A stretch of DNA of 64,000 nt from Alteriqipengyuania abyssalis (GTDB lineage: Bacteria; Pseudomonadota; Alphaproteobacteria; Sphingomonadales; Sphingomonadaceae). A model generated the notes under the pieces. The model had not been told where the DNA came from. It ran no database searches and was given only the letters and a program-made list of their open reading frames with translations. Positions 1 through 8,686 of this stretch are shown here, one piece after another; within the stretch, counting starts at the first letter, position 1, and each line of letters starts with the position of its first letter. Position numbers and translations under genes: made by a program. Location of the stretch: the NCBI RefSeq assembly GCF_019857185.1, contig NZ_JAHWXP010000001.1:310001-374000 (forward strand). Direction: 5' to 3'.

Positions 1-434
1 CGGTCGATGGCGAGTGGATCACCGGCACGACCGACTGGCAGCCGGGCATGGTCCTCGCCGCCGCCAACGGCAATGGCGAGAACCTCGCGATCCAGCTGCG
101 GCGGGAAACCAGCGCGATCTGGGCGCTGACGACGCGTGGGCGTACGCACAAGGGCCTTGCGGTCCCCGCACGGCTCGCCCCGCTGCTCGATCACATGATC
201 GAGAAGGAGCCGCCTGATCTTTCCAAGATGCTCATCTGCCCGATGCCGGGCCTGCTGGTGAAACTGCACGTGGCAGAGGGTGACGAGGTCCAGCCGGGCC
301 AGCCGCTCGCCACGGTCGAGGCGATGAAGATGGAAAACATCCTGCGCGCCGAAAAGGAAGGCACGATCTCCAGCATCAACGCCGCCGAGGGTGACAGCCT
401 CGCGGTCGACGAGGTGATCCTGGAGCTGGAATAG
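1..434 (+). CDS. Acyl-CoA carboxylase biotin-carrying subunit, C-terminal part (partial)
   Basis: The gene enters from the left edge and is read in the frame starting at base 3. The visible C-terminus ends with a biotinyl/lipoyl carrier domain whose biotin-attachment motif EAMKM lies about 38 residues before the stop. A proline-containing motif (MPGLL) sits about 35 residues upstream of the lysine, the usual spacing for such domains. In the family the lysine carries biotin, and the holoenzyme carboxylates acyl-CoAs such as propionyl-CoA or 3-methylcrotonyl-CoA. The substrate cannot be told from this fragment, because the biotin carboxylase domain lies outside the window. The stop overlaps the GTG start of the next gene by one base (TAGTG), so the two are probably co-transcribed. 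Confidence 0.85.
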   Translation, partial: VDGEWITGTTDWQPGMVLAAANGNGENLAIQLRRETSAIWALTTRGRTHKGLAVPARLAPLLDHMIEKEPPDLSKMLICPMPGLLVKLHVAEGDEVQPGQPLATVEAMKMENILRAEKEGTISSINAAEGDSLAVDEVILELE

Positions 435-805
435 TGCACCTCTCGCACGAACCCGATGCTCCTGCGGGTGAGCAGATTGCGTTCGACGACTTCCTCAAGG
501 TCGACATTCGAGTCGGCACGGTGGTCGCGGCGCATGAGTTTCCCGAGGCGCGCAAGCCTGCCTACCGGCTGGAGATCGACTTCGGGCCGGCGATCGGCGT
601 GAAGAAGACCAGCGCGCAGATCACCGCGAACTACGCGCGCGAGGAACTCGTCGGGCGGCAGGTCGCGGCGGTGGTCAACTTCCCGCCGCGCCAGATCGGG
701 CCGGTCATGTCCGAAGTGCTGACGCTGGGCTTTGCGGACGAGGCGGGCGAGGTCGTGCTGTTCTCGCCCGACAAGGCAGTGCCCGACGGTTCGCGGCTGT
801 TTTAG
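434..805 (+). CDS. csaA: CsaA-like tRNA-binding domain protein
   Basis: This 123-residue protein is essentially one EMAP-II/tRNA-binding OB fold. It has the typical opening FDDFLKVDIRVGTV (about residues 17-30) and the conserved segment NFPPRQIGPVMSEVLTLG. Length and order match stand-alone CsaA (about 110-120 aa), described as an export-related chaperone that dimerises through this fold. A role in tRNA binding is possible from the fold but not shown. The start is GTG at 434, overlapping the upstream carboxylase stop by one base; no better start is visible. It converges on aroB with only about 20 bp between the stops. Confidence 0.85.
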   Translation: MHLSHEPDAPAGEQIAFDDFLKVDIRVGTVVAAHEFPEARKPAYRLEIDFGPAIGVKKTSAQITANYAREELVGRQVAAVVNFPPRQIGPVMSEVLTLGFADEAGEVVLFSPDKAVPDGSRLF

Positions 806-826
806 GCGGCTTCCATGCCGTGCGCC

Positions 827-1945
827 TCAATGCGCCTGTAGCTGCTCGTCCATGAACGCGGCCACGTCCGCCAGCTCTACATCGCGCGCGACATAGGCCT
901 CGCCGAGGGCGCGCAGCAGGATGAAGGGGACGGTGCCGCCGCCAGCCTTCTTGTCGTGGCGCATGTGATCGGCCAGCACTGTGCCGTCGCAGTCGAGCCC
1001 CAGCGCGGAAATCTCGGTGGGCAGGCCTGCACGGGCCAGCGCTTCGGTCACACTTTCCGCGTCTGCCAGCGAGATCAGATCGCGGCGGGCGGAGAATCGC
1101 GCTGCCAGCACCATGCCGAGCGCCACCGCCTCGCCATGCAGAAGCCTGTCGCCGAAGCCCGTCTCCGCTTCCAGCGCGTGGCCGAAGGTGTGACCGAGGT
1201 TCAGGAGCGCGCGGGCGTCCTTCGTCTCGCGCTCGTCCTCCGCGACGATCCGGGCCTTCATGCCGACGCAATGCGCGATTACCGGCTCCAGCACGGCATT
1301 GTCGCAGGCGAGGATCGCTGCGCTGTCCTGATCGACCCGCGCGAAGAACTCGGCATCTCCCAACAGCCCGTATTTGAACACTTCCGCCAGCCCCGCGCGC
1401 ATTTCTCGCTGGGGGAGGGTGGCGAGGCAGGCGGTGTCGGCGAGCACCAGCGAGGGCTGGTGGAACGCGCCGATCAGGTTCTTGCCTGCGCTCGCATTGA
1501 TCGCGGTCTTGCCGCCGACGCTCGAATCGACCTGCGCCAGCAGCGTGGTCGGCAGCTGGACGAAGCCACAGCCGCGTTTCAGGATCGCGCAGGCGAAGCC
1601 GACCAGATCGCCGACCACTCCGCCGCCCAATGCGAAGACATGATCGGACCGGGTGACGCCGCGCGCCAGCAGCCAGTCGGTCAGCCGCTCTAGCTCAGCC
1701 CAGCTTTTCGAGCCTTCGCCGGGCGAGACCTCGTACCAGTCGATCGCGTGGCCATTCGTGGCGAGCGACTGTGTCAGCCTGTCGCCGTGCAACCGACGGG
1801 CATTGGCGTCGGCAACGACCGGCACCTTGCGGCCTGACCATGGCGCGATGAACTCGCGGGCCTGAACGATCGCGTCGTCGAGCAGTCCTGCGCCAACCCG
1901 TACCTCGTAGCTGCGCCCGGCGAGCGCGACGTTTACGACAGCCAC
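827..1945 (-). CDS. aroB: 3-dehydroquinate synthase
   Basis: AroB converts DAHP to 3-dehydroquinate, the second step of the shikimate pathway, in the cytoplasm, using NAD and a divalent metal. The 372-residue length is normal. The NAD-binding stretch GGGVVGDLVGF is at residues 107-117 and the conserved PTTLLAQVDSSVGGKTAIN block at about 132-150. Metal ligands are supplied by the glutamate of AEVFKYG and the two histidines of LNLGHTFGHALE. The start overlaps the end of aroK by 13 bp, so this is a two-gene aroK-aroB operon transcribed leftwards. Confidence 0.97.
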   Translation of the reverse strand: MAVVNVALAGRSYEVRVGAGLLDDAIVQAREFIAPWSGRKVPVVADANARRLHGDRLTQSLATNGHAIDWYEVSPGEGSKSWAELERLTDWLLARGVTRSDHVFALGGGVVGDLVGFACAILKRGCGFVQLPTTLLAQVDSSVGGKTAINASAGKNLIGAFHQPSLVLADTACLATLPQREMRAGLAEVFKYGLLGDAEFFARVDQDSAAILACDNAVLEPVIAHCVGMKARIVAEDERETKDARALLNLGHTFGHALEAETGFGDRLLHGEAVALGMVLAARFSARRDLISLADAESVTEALARAGLPTEISALGLDCDGTVLADHMRHDKKAGGGTVPFILLRALGEAYVARDVELADVAAFMDEQLQAH

Positions 1946-2505
1946 TTCTCAAGCTCCTCGATAATCGTCCACGCGGTGCGGGTGTGGGGGCCTTGCTGGC
2001 CCTCGACGCGAATCTGCGCTTGCGCATAATGCGGCGCGCGTTCGGCCAGCAAGCGTTTGAGGATCGCCTCGGGATCGCCGTCGCGCAGCAGCGGGCGCGT
2101 GTTGCGGCGTCCGGTCCGCTCGACCAGCGTGGCGATGTCGCAATCGATCCACACCGCGACCGCCTTTTCCAGCACCAGCGCGCGCGTTTCCGCATTGACG
2201 AAAGCCCCGCCGCCGGTCGCGATCACGCCGTGCCCTTCCTCGATCAGACGGGCGATCACCCGGCGCTCTCCATCGCGGAAATATTCTTCGCCGAATTCGC
2301 TGAAGATCTCTGCGATGGAAAGCCGGGCGGCATCCTCGATCGCGTCGTCCGCGTCGACGAAATTGCATTCCAGCAGGGTGGCCAGCCGCCGGCCCACGGT
2401 CGATTTGCCCGCGCCCATCAAACCCACCAGGGTGATCGGCCGGTCGAGGCGTTCCTTGAGCGCGCGGATCCGCGCCCGGTCGGCATGGGAAGGCACTCGG
2501 TCCAT
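1933..2505 (-). CDS. aroK: Shikimate kinase
   Basis: This 190-residue protein phosphorylates shikimate with ATP, the fifth step of aromatic amino-acid synthesis. The Walker A loop GLMGAGKST is at residues 28-36, followed by the VDADDAIE shikimate-binding motif and the GGGAF loop typical of AroK. The frame stays open much further upstream, but the ATG at 2505 gives a family-normal N-terminus. The longer reading is Pro/Arg-rich and would overlap the oppositely oriented gene at 2536, so I reject it. aroK and aroB overlap by 13 bp and should be translated from one message. Confidence 0.95.
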   Translation of the reverse strand: MDRVPSHADRARIRALKERLDRPITLVGLMGAGKSTVGRRLATLLECNFVDADDAIEDAARLSIAEIFSEFGEEYFRDGERRVIARLIEEGHGVIATGGGAFVNAETRALVLEKAVAVWIDCDIATLVERTGRRNTRPLLRDGDPEAILKRLLAERAPHYAQAQIRVEGQQGPHTRTAWTIIEELEKWLS

Positions 2506-2535
2506 TGCCCGGTGGCGTAGAGATGGGCTAGGGCG

Positions 2536-2712
2536 ATGGCAACAAAGGGTATCGGACGCGTGCAGATAGACATTTCGCAGACCGCACGGCGGCGTATCGG
2601 CGTGGGTGCGCTGGCGATCATCGCAATTCTCGCCTGGGCGTGGTGGGATGGCGGGGAAGAGCCGATGCGGCCGATCACGCAAACCATAGAACTGCCGGGG
2701 ACCGCCCAATGA
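2536..2712 (+). CDS. Small single-pass membrane protein (58 aa)
   Basis: A short frame from ATG 2536 encodes 58 residues: a basic N-terminus ending TARRR, one hydrophobic segment (about residues 21-37, rich in A, I and W) and a short polar tail. This predicts an inner-membrane anchor with the N-terminus in the cytoplasm. Its stop overlaps the start of the next gene in an ATGA arrangement (2709-2712), good evidence that it is translated and coupled to that gene. It starts about 30 bp from the divergent aroK start. I recognise no family. It may be a small partner of the secreted protein that follows. Confidence 0.6.
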   Translation: MATKGIGRVQIDISQTARRRIGVGALAIIAILAWAWWDGGEEPMRPITQTIELPGTAQ

Positions 2713-4532
2713 TGCTGCAACGCAAGGCTGCCTTGCTGGCTGGCGCGGGTCTGCTCGTGCTGGCGGCACCGATCGCACTGGTCGCGGCCAATCCGGCAGC
2801 GGTGGTTCCACCCGCCGCGCCCGCTTCGGCACCCAGCGCGGCACCCGCACCGGCCGAAACCGCTACGCCTGCGGGGGAGCCAGCGGGTGAGGTAGCGGCG
2901 CAGACCGAAGAGCAATCTTCGAGCAGCTCGAGCAGCAACCGTCTGCCCACGCTGGAAGAGCTCGAAGCGATGGACACGGACGAGCTGGACGAGCTGTTCG
3001 GCCTCAAGCCCACCTACGATATCCCGAATGCACAGCGCCGCGCGACCACCCGCGTTGGCATTCTGGCCGAGGACGAGGGCGGTCTGCCCGCGACCTCGCT
3101 TGCGCGGCAGCCGCAATCGATCGTCCGCGCCGCGCTGACCGGTACGCAGGGGCGGCTCGTCTCGCGCTGGGGCCATATTGCGCTGCGCCGTGCGCTCGCC
3201 AGCCGTCTGGCAGCGCCCGAGGGCATGAGCGGAGTCGAATTCGCAGGGCTTCGCGCCCAGCTGCTCAACCGGATGGGCGAGTTCGGTGCGGCCCGCGCGA
3301 TCGCGCAGGATGTCGATGTCGATGTGTGGAACGCGCGCCTCTCCAACGCCGCGATCGACGCCTATATCGCGACCGGCGACATCGTGGGAGCATGCCCGCT
3401 GACCATGCTGCGCGCCGGGTATCGCGACGATGTCGAGTGGCAGATGCTGCGCTCGATCTGCAGCGCCTATGCCGGCGAAGCTGCGCGGTCGCGCAACAAT
3501 CTGCTGCAGCTGCGCGACCGCCAGAGCGGCGAGGATGGCAACGTCATCGACGTGCTGCTGGCGCAGCGCTTCGCCGGTGCGGCAGGGTTGGGCAACAGCG
3601 CGGTCACGATCGAATGGGACGATGTCGATGAGCTGACCCCGTGGCGCTACGGCCTCGCCGCGGCGCTGGGGATCGAGATTCCCGATCGTCTGATCGACGA
3701 TGCCGGACCCTATTACCAGCGCGTCTCCGCCTCGCTCCCCGCATTGCCGCTGTCGCAGCGGGTCGAGGGTGTCCGGCGCGCCGCGCGCGAGGGCATCTTC
3801 TCCTCCGCCGCGATGATCGATGTCTATGCGCAGGGCTATGCCGCCAGTCGCGAGGAGGGGCCGCTGGGCACCGATGCGGCGCTGCTGCGTGCGGCCTATG
3901 TCGACCCCGATCCGGCCGCGCGGGTGACCGCGATCCGCACCCTGTGGGGCGATGCGGAGACGATTCCCTACGACCGGCAGGTGCTGACCGCCTATGCCGC
4001 CGCACGCATCCCGGCGAACGATGGTTTCGCCGCCGACGCCGGGCCGCTGATCGCCTCGATGCTCACCGCCGGGCTCGATCGCGATGCCGCGCGCTGGCGC
4101 GAGATCGTCGATGAAGGCGATGCGGGCTGGGGGCTGCTCGCGGTCGGCCTGCCGGGCAATAGCGGGCAGGTTTCCAGCGGGGCGATCGATTCCTATCGCG
4201 ACAATGATCAGACCACGGGCACGCGGCGCACGCGGATGCTGGTTGCCGGGCTCGCCGGGCTGGGCCGGATTTCGGACGGCACCCGCAATGCGTGGAACCG
4301 CGATCTGGACCTGGAGCTGGGCCGCGAAACCCGCTGGAGCGCGCTGATCGACCGCGCGGGCGAGGTGCGCAATGCTGCGCTGGTCACCATGCTGATGGGC
4401 GTGGGGATGCAGGGCGACGACTGGAGCCGGATGACCCCGCGCCACCTCTATCACATCGTCTCCGCATTGCGCCGCAGCGGGATGGAAGCCGAAGCGCGGA
4501 TGATCGCGGCGGAGGCGCTTGCGCGCACCTGA
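2709..4532 (+). CDS. Large secreted/periplasmic protein of unknown function
   Basis: The 607-residue product has a hydrophobic signal-like N-terminus (about residues 8-27, ending AANP), then an Ala/Pro-rich linker and a run of seven serines at about residues 73-79. The rest is an alpha-helical-looking body rich in Ala, Leu and Arg, reminiscent of repeat scaffolds though no clear TPR register is visible. The start at 2709 is chosen because it overlaps the upstream 58-aa gene (ATGA). xerD follows after one base, so the three genes form an operon. I do not recognise a catalytic motif. An envelope role is inferred from the signal sequence only. Confidence 0.75.
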   Translation: MMLQRKAALLAGAGLLVLAAPIALVAANPAAVVPPAAPASAPSAAPAPAETATPAGEPAGEVAAQTEEQSSSSSSSNRLPTLEELEAMDTDELDELFGLKPTYDIPNAQRRATTRVGILAEDEGGLPATSLARQPQSIVRAALTGTQGRLVSRWGHIALRRALASRLAAPEGMSGVEFAGLRAQLLNRMGEFGAARAIAQDVDVDVWNARLSNAAIDAYIATGDIVGACPLTMLRAGYRDDVEWQMLRSICSAYAGEAARSRNNLLQLRDRQSGEDGNVIDVLLAQRFAGAAGLGNSAVTIEWDDVDELTPWRYGLAAALGIEIPDRLIDDAGPYYQRVSASLPALPLSQRVEGVRRAAREGIFSSAAMIDVYAQGYAASREEGPLGTDAALLRAAYVDPDPAARVTAIRTLWGDAETIPYDRQVLTAYAAARIPANDGFAADAGPLIASMLTAGLDRDAARWREIVDEGDAGWGLLAVGLPGNSGQVSSGAIDSYRDNDQTTGTRRTRMLVAGLAGLGRISDGTRNAWNRDLDLELGRETRWSALIDRAGEVRNAALVTMLMGVGMQGDDWSRMTPRHLYHIVSALRRSGMEAEARMIAAEALART

Positions 4533-4533
4533 C

Positions 4534-5448
4534 ATGGGCGCGCGGGCGATAGAGGATTTCCTTGCCGCACTGGCGGTCGATCGCGGCGCGGCGGCCAATA
4601 CGCTGGCCGCCTATCGCCGCGATCTGGAAGGCGCGGCGGAGATCGTCGGCCCGCTGGAGGATGCCACCCGCACCGACCTTGCCAGACTGGGCGCGGCCTG
4701 GGCCGATCTCGCGCCCGCGACCGTAGCGCGCAAAGCCTCCGCGCTGCGCCAGTTCTTCGGCTTTCTGGAAGACGAGGGGCTGCGCAGCGACAACCCTTCC
4801 GCCGCACTGCCGAGCCCGACGAAACGCCGCTCGCTCCCCAAAATCCTCGACCATGCGCAGGTCGAGGCGCTGTTCGCGCAGGCCGAGCGTGAGGCGGAGG
4901 AGGGCGATCCCGCCCCGCTGCGCCTGCTGGCGATGATCGAACTGCTCTATGGATCGGGCCTGCGCGCGAGCGAGCTGGTCACCCTGCCGCTCTCCGCCGT
5001 GCCGCGCGATGCGCCTTTCCTGACGATCACCGGCAAGGGGGGCAAGGAACGGCTGGTGCCGCTGGGCACGCGGGCACGCGCGGTGCTGTCACGCTGGTTG
5101 GCGGTGCGCCCCGAAGGATCGCCATGGCTGTTCCCCTCGCGCGGCAAGCACCTCACCCGCATCCGCCTGTATCAATTGCTCAAGGCGCTTGCCGAGCGGT
5201 CGGGAATCGATCCCGCGAAGATCAGCCCGCACGTGCTGCGCCATGCCTTTGCCACCCACCTGCTCGAAGGCGGGGCGGATTTGCGCGCCTTGCAAACGCT
5301 ATTGGGCCATGCGGACATCGCGACCACGCAGATTTATACCCATGTCGAATCCGCCCGGCTGGTCGCGCTGGTGAACGAAAGGCACCCGCTTGCCGATCAA
5401 GGGCGCTTGCGCGGCGGGCGACAGGGGGATAGCAGCCGCGAATGCTGA
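4534..5448 (+). CDS. xerD: Site-specific tyrosine recombinase XerD
   Basis: XerD with XerC resolves chromosome dimers at dif. The 304-residue protein has an N-terminal SAM-like core-binding domain (about 1-95) and a C-terminal catalytic domain. All catalytic residues are visible: Arg144 in SGLRASEL, a lysine in GKGGKER (168/171), His243 and Arg246 in HVLRHAF, His269 in LLGHAD, and the nucleophile Tyr278 in IYTHV. The start ATG at 4534 follows the upstream stop by one base; a TTG 15 bp earlier lies inside the previous gene and is not needed. The end overlaps accA by 7 bp. XerC cannot be fully excluded, but residue context favours XerD. Confidence 0.9.
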   Translation: MGARAIEDFLAALAVDRGAAANTLAAYRRDLEGAAEIVGPLEDATRTDLARLGAAWADLAPATVARKASALRQFFGFLEDEGLRSDNPSAALPSPTKRRSLPKILDHAQVEALFAQAEREAEEGDPAPLRLLAMIELLYGSGLRASELVTLPLSAVPRDAPFLTITGKGGKERLVPLGTRARAVLSRWLAVRPEGSPWLFPSRGKHLTRIRLYQLLKALAERSGIDPAKISPHVLRHAFATHLLEGGADLRALQTLLGHADIATTQIYTHVESARLVALVNERHPLADQGRLRGGRQGDSSREC

Positions 5449-6398
5449 CTTTTCTGGATTTCGAGAAGCCTGTGGCCCAGCTGCAGGCGCAGATCGCCGA
5501 ACTTCGTGCCGCCAATCTGGGCGCCGACGGGGGCGATCAGATCGACATGGGTGACGAGCTTGCCAAGCTCGAGGCGAAGAGCGCGGACATGCTCAAGGGG
5601 CTCTACGCCTCGCTCAGCCCGTGGCAGAAGACGCAGGTCGCTCGCCACCCGCAGCGCCCGCATTTCCGCGACTATGTGGAGCATGCCTTCACCGATTTCA
5701 TGCCGCTGGGCGGGGATCGCTATTTCGGTGAGGATCACGCGATCATCGGCGGCTTCGCGACTCTGCGCGGTCGGCAGGTGATGCTGATCGGGCACGAGAA
5801 GGGCCATGACACGCAGAGCCGGATCAAGCACAATTTCGGGATGGGCAAGCCGGAAGGCTATCGCAAGGCGATCCGCCTGATGGATCTGGCCGGACGATTC
5901 GGCCTGCCGGTGGTCACGCTGGTCGATACTTCGGGCGCGTTCCCGGGGATCGAGGCGGAAGAACGCGGCCAGGCCGAAGCGATCGCCCGTTCGACCGAGG
6001 CGTGCTTGGCTCTGCCGGTGCCGATGGTCGCGACGATCGTGGGCGAGGGCGGTTCGGGCGGTGCTGTGGCGCTGGCCAGTGCCGAACGGGTGCTGATGTT
6101 CGAACACGCTATCTATTCCGTGATCTCGCCCGAAGGCTGCGCCTCGATCCTTTGGCGCACCGCCGAAAAGGCGGCCGACGCTGCCGAGGCAATGAAGGTC
6201 ACCGCGCAGGATCTGAAGGAACTGGGCGTGATCGACCGGATCGTGCCCGAACCGGTCGGCGGCGCGCATCGCGACCCCAAGGCCGCGATCCGCAATCTTG
6301 CCGACACGATCGACGACGAGCTGACGACGCTCGCACGGCAGGATGTGACCTATCTGCAGGAACGGCGCGCGGACCGCTTCCTCGCCATCGGTACCTGA
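5442..6398 (+). CDS. accA: Acetyl-CoA carboxylase carboxyltransferase subunit alpha
   Basis: AccA pairs with AccD to move CO2 from carboxybiotin to acetyl-CoA, forming malonyl-CoA for fatty-acid synthesis. The 318-residue length is standard. The N-terminal helices open with LDFEKPVAQLQAQI, and the crotonase-like core contains LVDTSGAFPGIEAEERGQAEAI and the GEGGSGGAVALA glycine-rich oxyanion segment. The product begins inside the last codons of xerD (7-bp overlap). No accD is in the window, which is usual because accA and accD are often unlinked. Confidence 0.97.
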   Translation: MLTFLDFEKPVAQLQAQIAELRAANLGADGGDQIDMGDELAKLEAKSADMLKGLYASLSPWQKTQVARHPQRPHFRDYVEHAFTDFMPLGGDRYFGEDHAIIGGFATLRGRQVMLIGHEKGHDTQSRIKHNFGMGKPEGYRKAIRLMDLAGRFGLPVVTLVDTSGAFPGIEAEERGQAEAIARSTEACLALPVPMVATIVGEGGSGGAVALASAERVLMFEHAIYSVISPEGCASILWRTAEKAADAAEAMKVTAQDLKELGVIDRIVPEPVGGAHRDPKAAIRNLADTIDDELTTLARQDVTYLQERRADRFLAIGT

Positions 6399-6528
6399 AG
6401 CGGTGGCATCCGGTTGGCCTGCCAGCCGACCGGGAACCGTGCGGCAACCCTGAAAGTTGAGGCAGTTAACTCGCGTGAGCGCACCCAGCGCACGCGCGAC
6501 ATGCCACCGACAGGGGAGAGAATACCGC

Positions 6529-8007
6529 ATGATCCGCCGCAAGACGCTCGCACTCGTTTCGCCCATTGCCATAGCGTTCGGCCTGTCCGGCTGCGCGGGC
6601 GTGGGCGGGGGTAACATTCCTGCCGCCAACACCCCGATCACGCAGAGCGAGGCGCAGCAGGGGCGTGAATATCATACGCAGATCCTGCAGGAATTCGGCG
6701 GAGCGATGCAGGGCAACACCGCCAATTACGTGCGCGGCGTGGGCCAGCGGATCGCGGTGGAATCAGGTCTGGCGCGCACGCCGGATGCCTTCACCGTCAC
6801 CCTGCTCAACAGTTCGGTCAACAATGCCTTCGCGACCACCGGCGGCTATGTCTACACCACCCGCCAGCTGGTCACGCTGATGAACAACGAGGCGGAACTG
6901 GCGGGCGTGATGGGGCACGAGGTCGGCCACGTCGCCGCGCGTCACGCGCAGCGCCGCCAGCAGACGCAGCAGCAGAACACGCTGCTCGGCGCGGCGGGTG
7001 CGATCCTCTCGGGCATCCTGCTCGGCGACAGCCAGCTTGGCTCCACGCTGGGTCGTGCGGCCTTGCAGGGTTCGCAGCTGCTGACGCTCAGCTTCTCGCG
7101 CTCGCAGGAGGAGGAGGCGGACCAGCTCGGCGTGCGCTACCTCTCTCAGGCGGGCTATGATCCGCTGGCGATGAGCACCGTGCTCGAAAGCCTTGCCCGC
7201 CAGTCCGCGCTCGATGCGCAGTTGCAGGGGCGCGACAATGCCAACCTGCCCGAATGGGCCTCGACCCACCCGGACCCTGCGTCGCGCGTGCGCGATGCGG
7301 CGACGATGGCGGCGGGCCTGCCGGGCACCACGCTCAACCGCGATGTCTTTCTGCGCAATATCGACGGGCTGACCTATGGCGACGATCCGGCGCAGGGCGT
7401 GGTCGAAGGGCGCGAGTTCATCCATCCCGATCTGCGCTTCGCCTTCACCGCGCCGCAGGGCTTCTATCTGGTCAACGGGTCGGACTCGGTCTCGATCAAC
7501 GGCCAGTCGGGCCAGGCGGAACTGCGGGTCGCGCAGTCGAGTGGCAGCCTGACGCAGTTCGTCAGCCGCGCATTCCAGTCGCTCGCCGGGCAGGGCCAGT
7601 CGATCAGTCCGCAGATTCAGACCACCACGGTCAACGGGCTGCCCGCAGCCTACGGGATCGCGCGCGCCAATTCGGGCGGCAACCAGCTGGATGTGATGGT
7701 GTTCGCCTACGATATGGGCGGCGGCCAGACCTACTACTACCAGGCGATCGCGCCGGCGGGCCGGTCGGGCGTGTTCACCCCGATGTTCGAATCCTTCCGC
7801 CGCATCAGCACGGCAGAGGCGAACCAGGTGGTCCCGCGGGTGATCGACGTGGTCACCGTGCAGCGGGGCGACACGGTTGCCTCGCTCTCGCGCCGGATGG
7901 CCTACAGCACCGGGCAGGAGGCGCGCTTCCGGGTGCTGAACGCGCTGGACAGCAATGAAGGCCTTCAGGCCGGGCAGCAGGTCAAGCTGGTGGTCCGCGG
8001 GCGCTGA
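6529..8007 (+). CDS. M48 family metalloprotease lipoprotein with C-terminal LysM-like domain
   Basis: The 492-residue protein starts with a lipoprotein signal (FGLSGC, lipidated Cys22), so it should sit at the outer membrane facing the periplasm. The zinc motif HEVGH is at residues 130-134, with the third ligand in SQEEEADQLG about 55 residues later, as in BepA/LoiP-type M48 proteases that clear misfolded envelope proteins. After a beta-rich middle region the last about 60 residues (from VTVQRGDTVASLSRR) look like a LysM/peptidoglycan-contacting module. The start at 6529 follows a strong AGGGGAGAG ribosome site; the frame is open further upstream but lacks a signal. A strong hairpin terminator follows. 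Confidence 0.9.
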   Translation: MIRRKTLALVSPIAIAFGLSGCAGVGGGNIPAANTPITQSEAQQGREYHTQILQEFGGAMQGNTANYVRGVGQRIAVESGLARTPDAFTVTLLNSSVNNAFATTGGYVYTTRQLVTLMNNEAELAGVMGHEVGHVAARHAQRRQQTQQQNTLLGAAGAILSGILLGDSQLGSTLGRAALQGSQLLTLSFSRSQEEEADQLGVRYLSQAGYDPLAMSTVLESLARQSALDAQLQGRDNANLPEWASTHPDPASRVRDAATMAAGLPGTTLNRDVFLRNIDGLTYGDDPAQGVVEGREFIHPDLRFAFTAPQGFYLVNGSDSVSINGQSGQAELRVAQSSGSLTQFVSRAFQSLAGQGQSISPQIQTTTVNGLPAAYGIARANSGGNQLDVMVFAYDMGGGQTYYYQAIAPAGRSGVFTPMFESFRRISTAEANQVVPRVIDVVTVQRGDTVASLSRRMAYSTGQEARFRVLNALDSNEGLQAGQQVKLVVRGR

Positions 8008-8043
8008 ACGCGTCCGTGCCCGACATCCGCAGCGCACGAAAGA

Positions 8044-8071
8044 AAACGGCGGGGATCGCTCCCCGCCGTTT
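8044..8071. terminator. Bidirectional hairpin terminator
   Basis: A perfect 11-bp stem (8044-8054 with 8061-8071) encloses a 6-nt loop, with A-rich sequence on one side and T-rich on the other. It lies between the convergent M48 protease and Flp pilin genes and can serve both. Confidence 0.85.
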
Positions 8072-8100
8072 CCTTTATCCGTTCGCTTTCGCGAGAGAGC

Positions 8101-8274
8101 TTAGTTGGCCTTCGGCGCCATGTCGGTCGACACGGTCGTGAAGGTGTTGCTCAGCTGGTTGCCGAGGCTGCCCATCGCGGTGATCGCGGCGACGGCGATA
8201 AGAGCTGCGATAAGGCCATACTCGATGGCGGTCGCGCCCTGGTCGTCATTCATCAGTTCACGGAAGAATTTCAT
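8101..8274 (-). CDS. Flp family type IVb pilin
   Basis: This 57-residue pilin has the class-IVb pattern. A short basic/polar leader (residues 1-12) ends at Gly13, and the prepilin-peptidase site is followed by ATAIEYGLIAAL, with Glu18 and Tyr19 at the conserved positions of the mature N-terminus. A single hydrophobic helix then runs to about residue 40. The mature protein would polymerise into Flp/Tad adhesive pili. The ATG at 8274 has an AGGAGA ribosome site. A second pilin gene lies upstream on the same strand. No tad assembly genes occur in the window. Confidence 0.93.
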   Translation of the reverse strand: MKFFRELMNDDQGATAIEYGLIAALIAVAAITAMGSLGNQLSNTFTTVSTDMAPKAN

Positions 8275-8384
8275 GATCGGTCTCCTGTTATCGTCTTCGT
8301 TACCCGGCTCTGCCCACGTCCCCTTGGAAAGAGCAGGTGCCGGTCTAGGGATCATTCGTTGAAAAAGAGCTAAGAGCGCGCCGG

Positions 8385-8573
8385 CTAGCTGTCGCTGCGG
8401 GCGATCGCGTCGGCGGAGGTCGTGCGCACCGTGTCCCACGTGCCGATGACCCCGTCGGAAAAGGTGCCGATCGCGCCGACCATCGCGAGGAACACGAGGG
8501 CGAGGATCAGGCCGTATTCCACTGCGGTTGCGCCACGTTCGTCGCGGGTCAGCCGGTACCAGAAGCGGTTCAT
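8385..8573 (-). CDS. Second Flp family type IVb pilin
   Basis: A 62-residue pilin with the leader ending DERG and the mature start ATAVEYGLILAL carrying the conserved Glu-Tyr pair. Its tail is longer and more acidic than that of the neighbour at 8101. I start it at ATG 8573, preceded by a G-rich ribosome site. A longer reading to 8642 adds a cysteine-containing segment that does not fit a pilin leader. About 110 bp separate the two pilin genes, so the downstream one may be transcribed separately. It could be a minor pilin or an alternative major subunit. Confidence 0.9.
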   Translation of the reverse strand: MNRFWYRLTRDERGATAVEYGLILALVFLAMVGAIGTFSDGVIGTWDTVRTTSADAIARSDS

Positions 8574-8686
8574 TGTGCAGCCCCCACGAATATGTGCCTT
8601 CGGGCACAGCCTCTGCTCGCATTGAGCCGAGAATAGGCGCATTCATGGCGCACCAGGGTTAAGGCACCGTAAAGCAGAGCACCAAG

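Noticed and set aside
2418-4598. Very long minus-strand frame opposite the secreted protein gene
   Set aside because: It is an antisense shadow in high-GC DNA, with Arg/Pro/Ala-rich composition and no domain.
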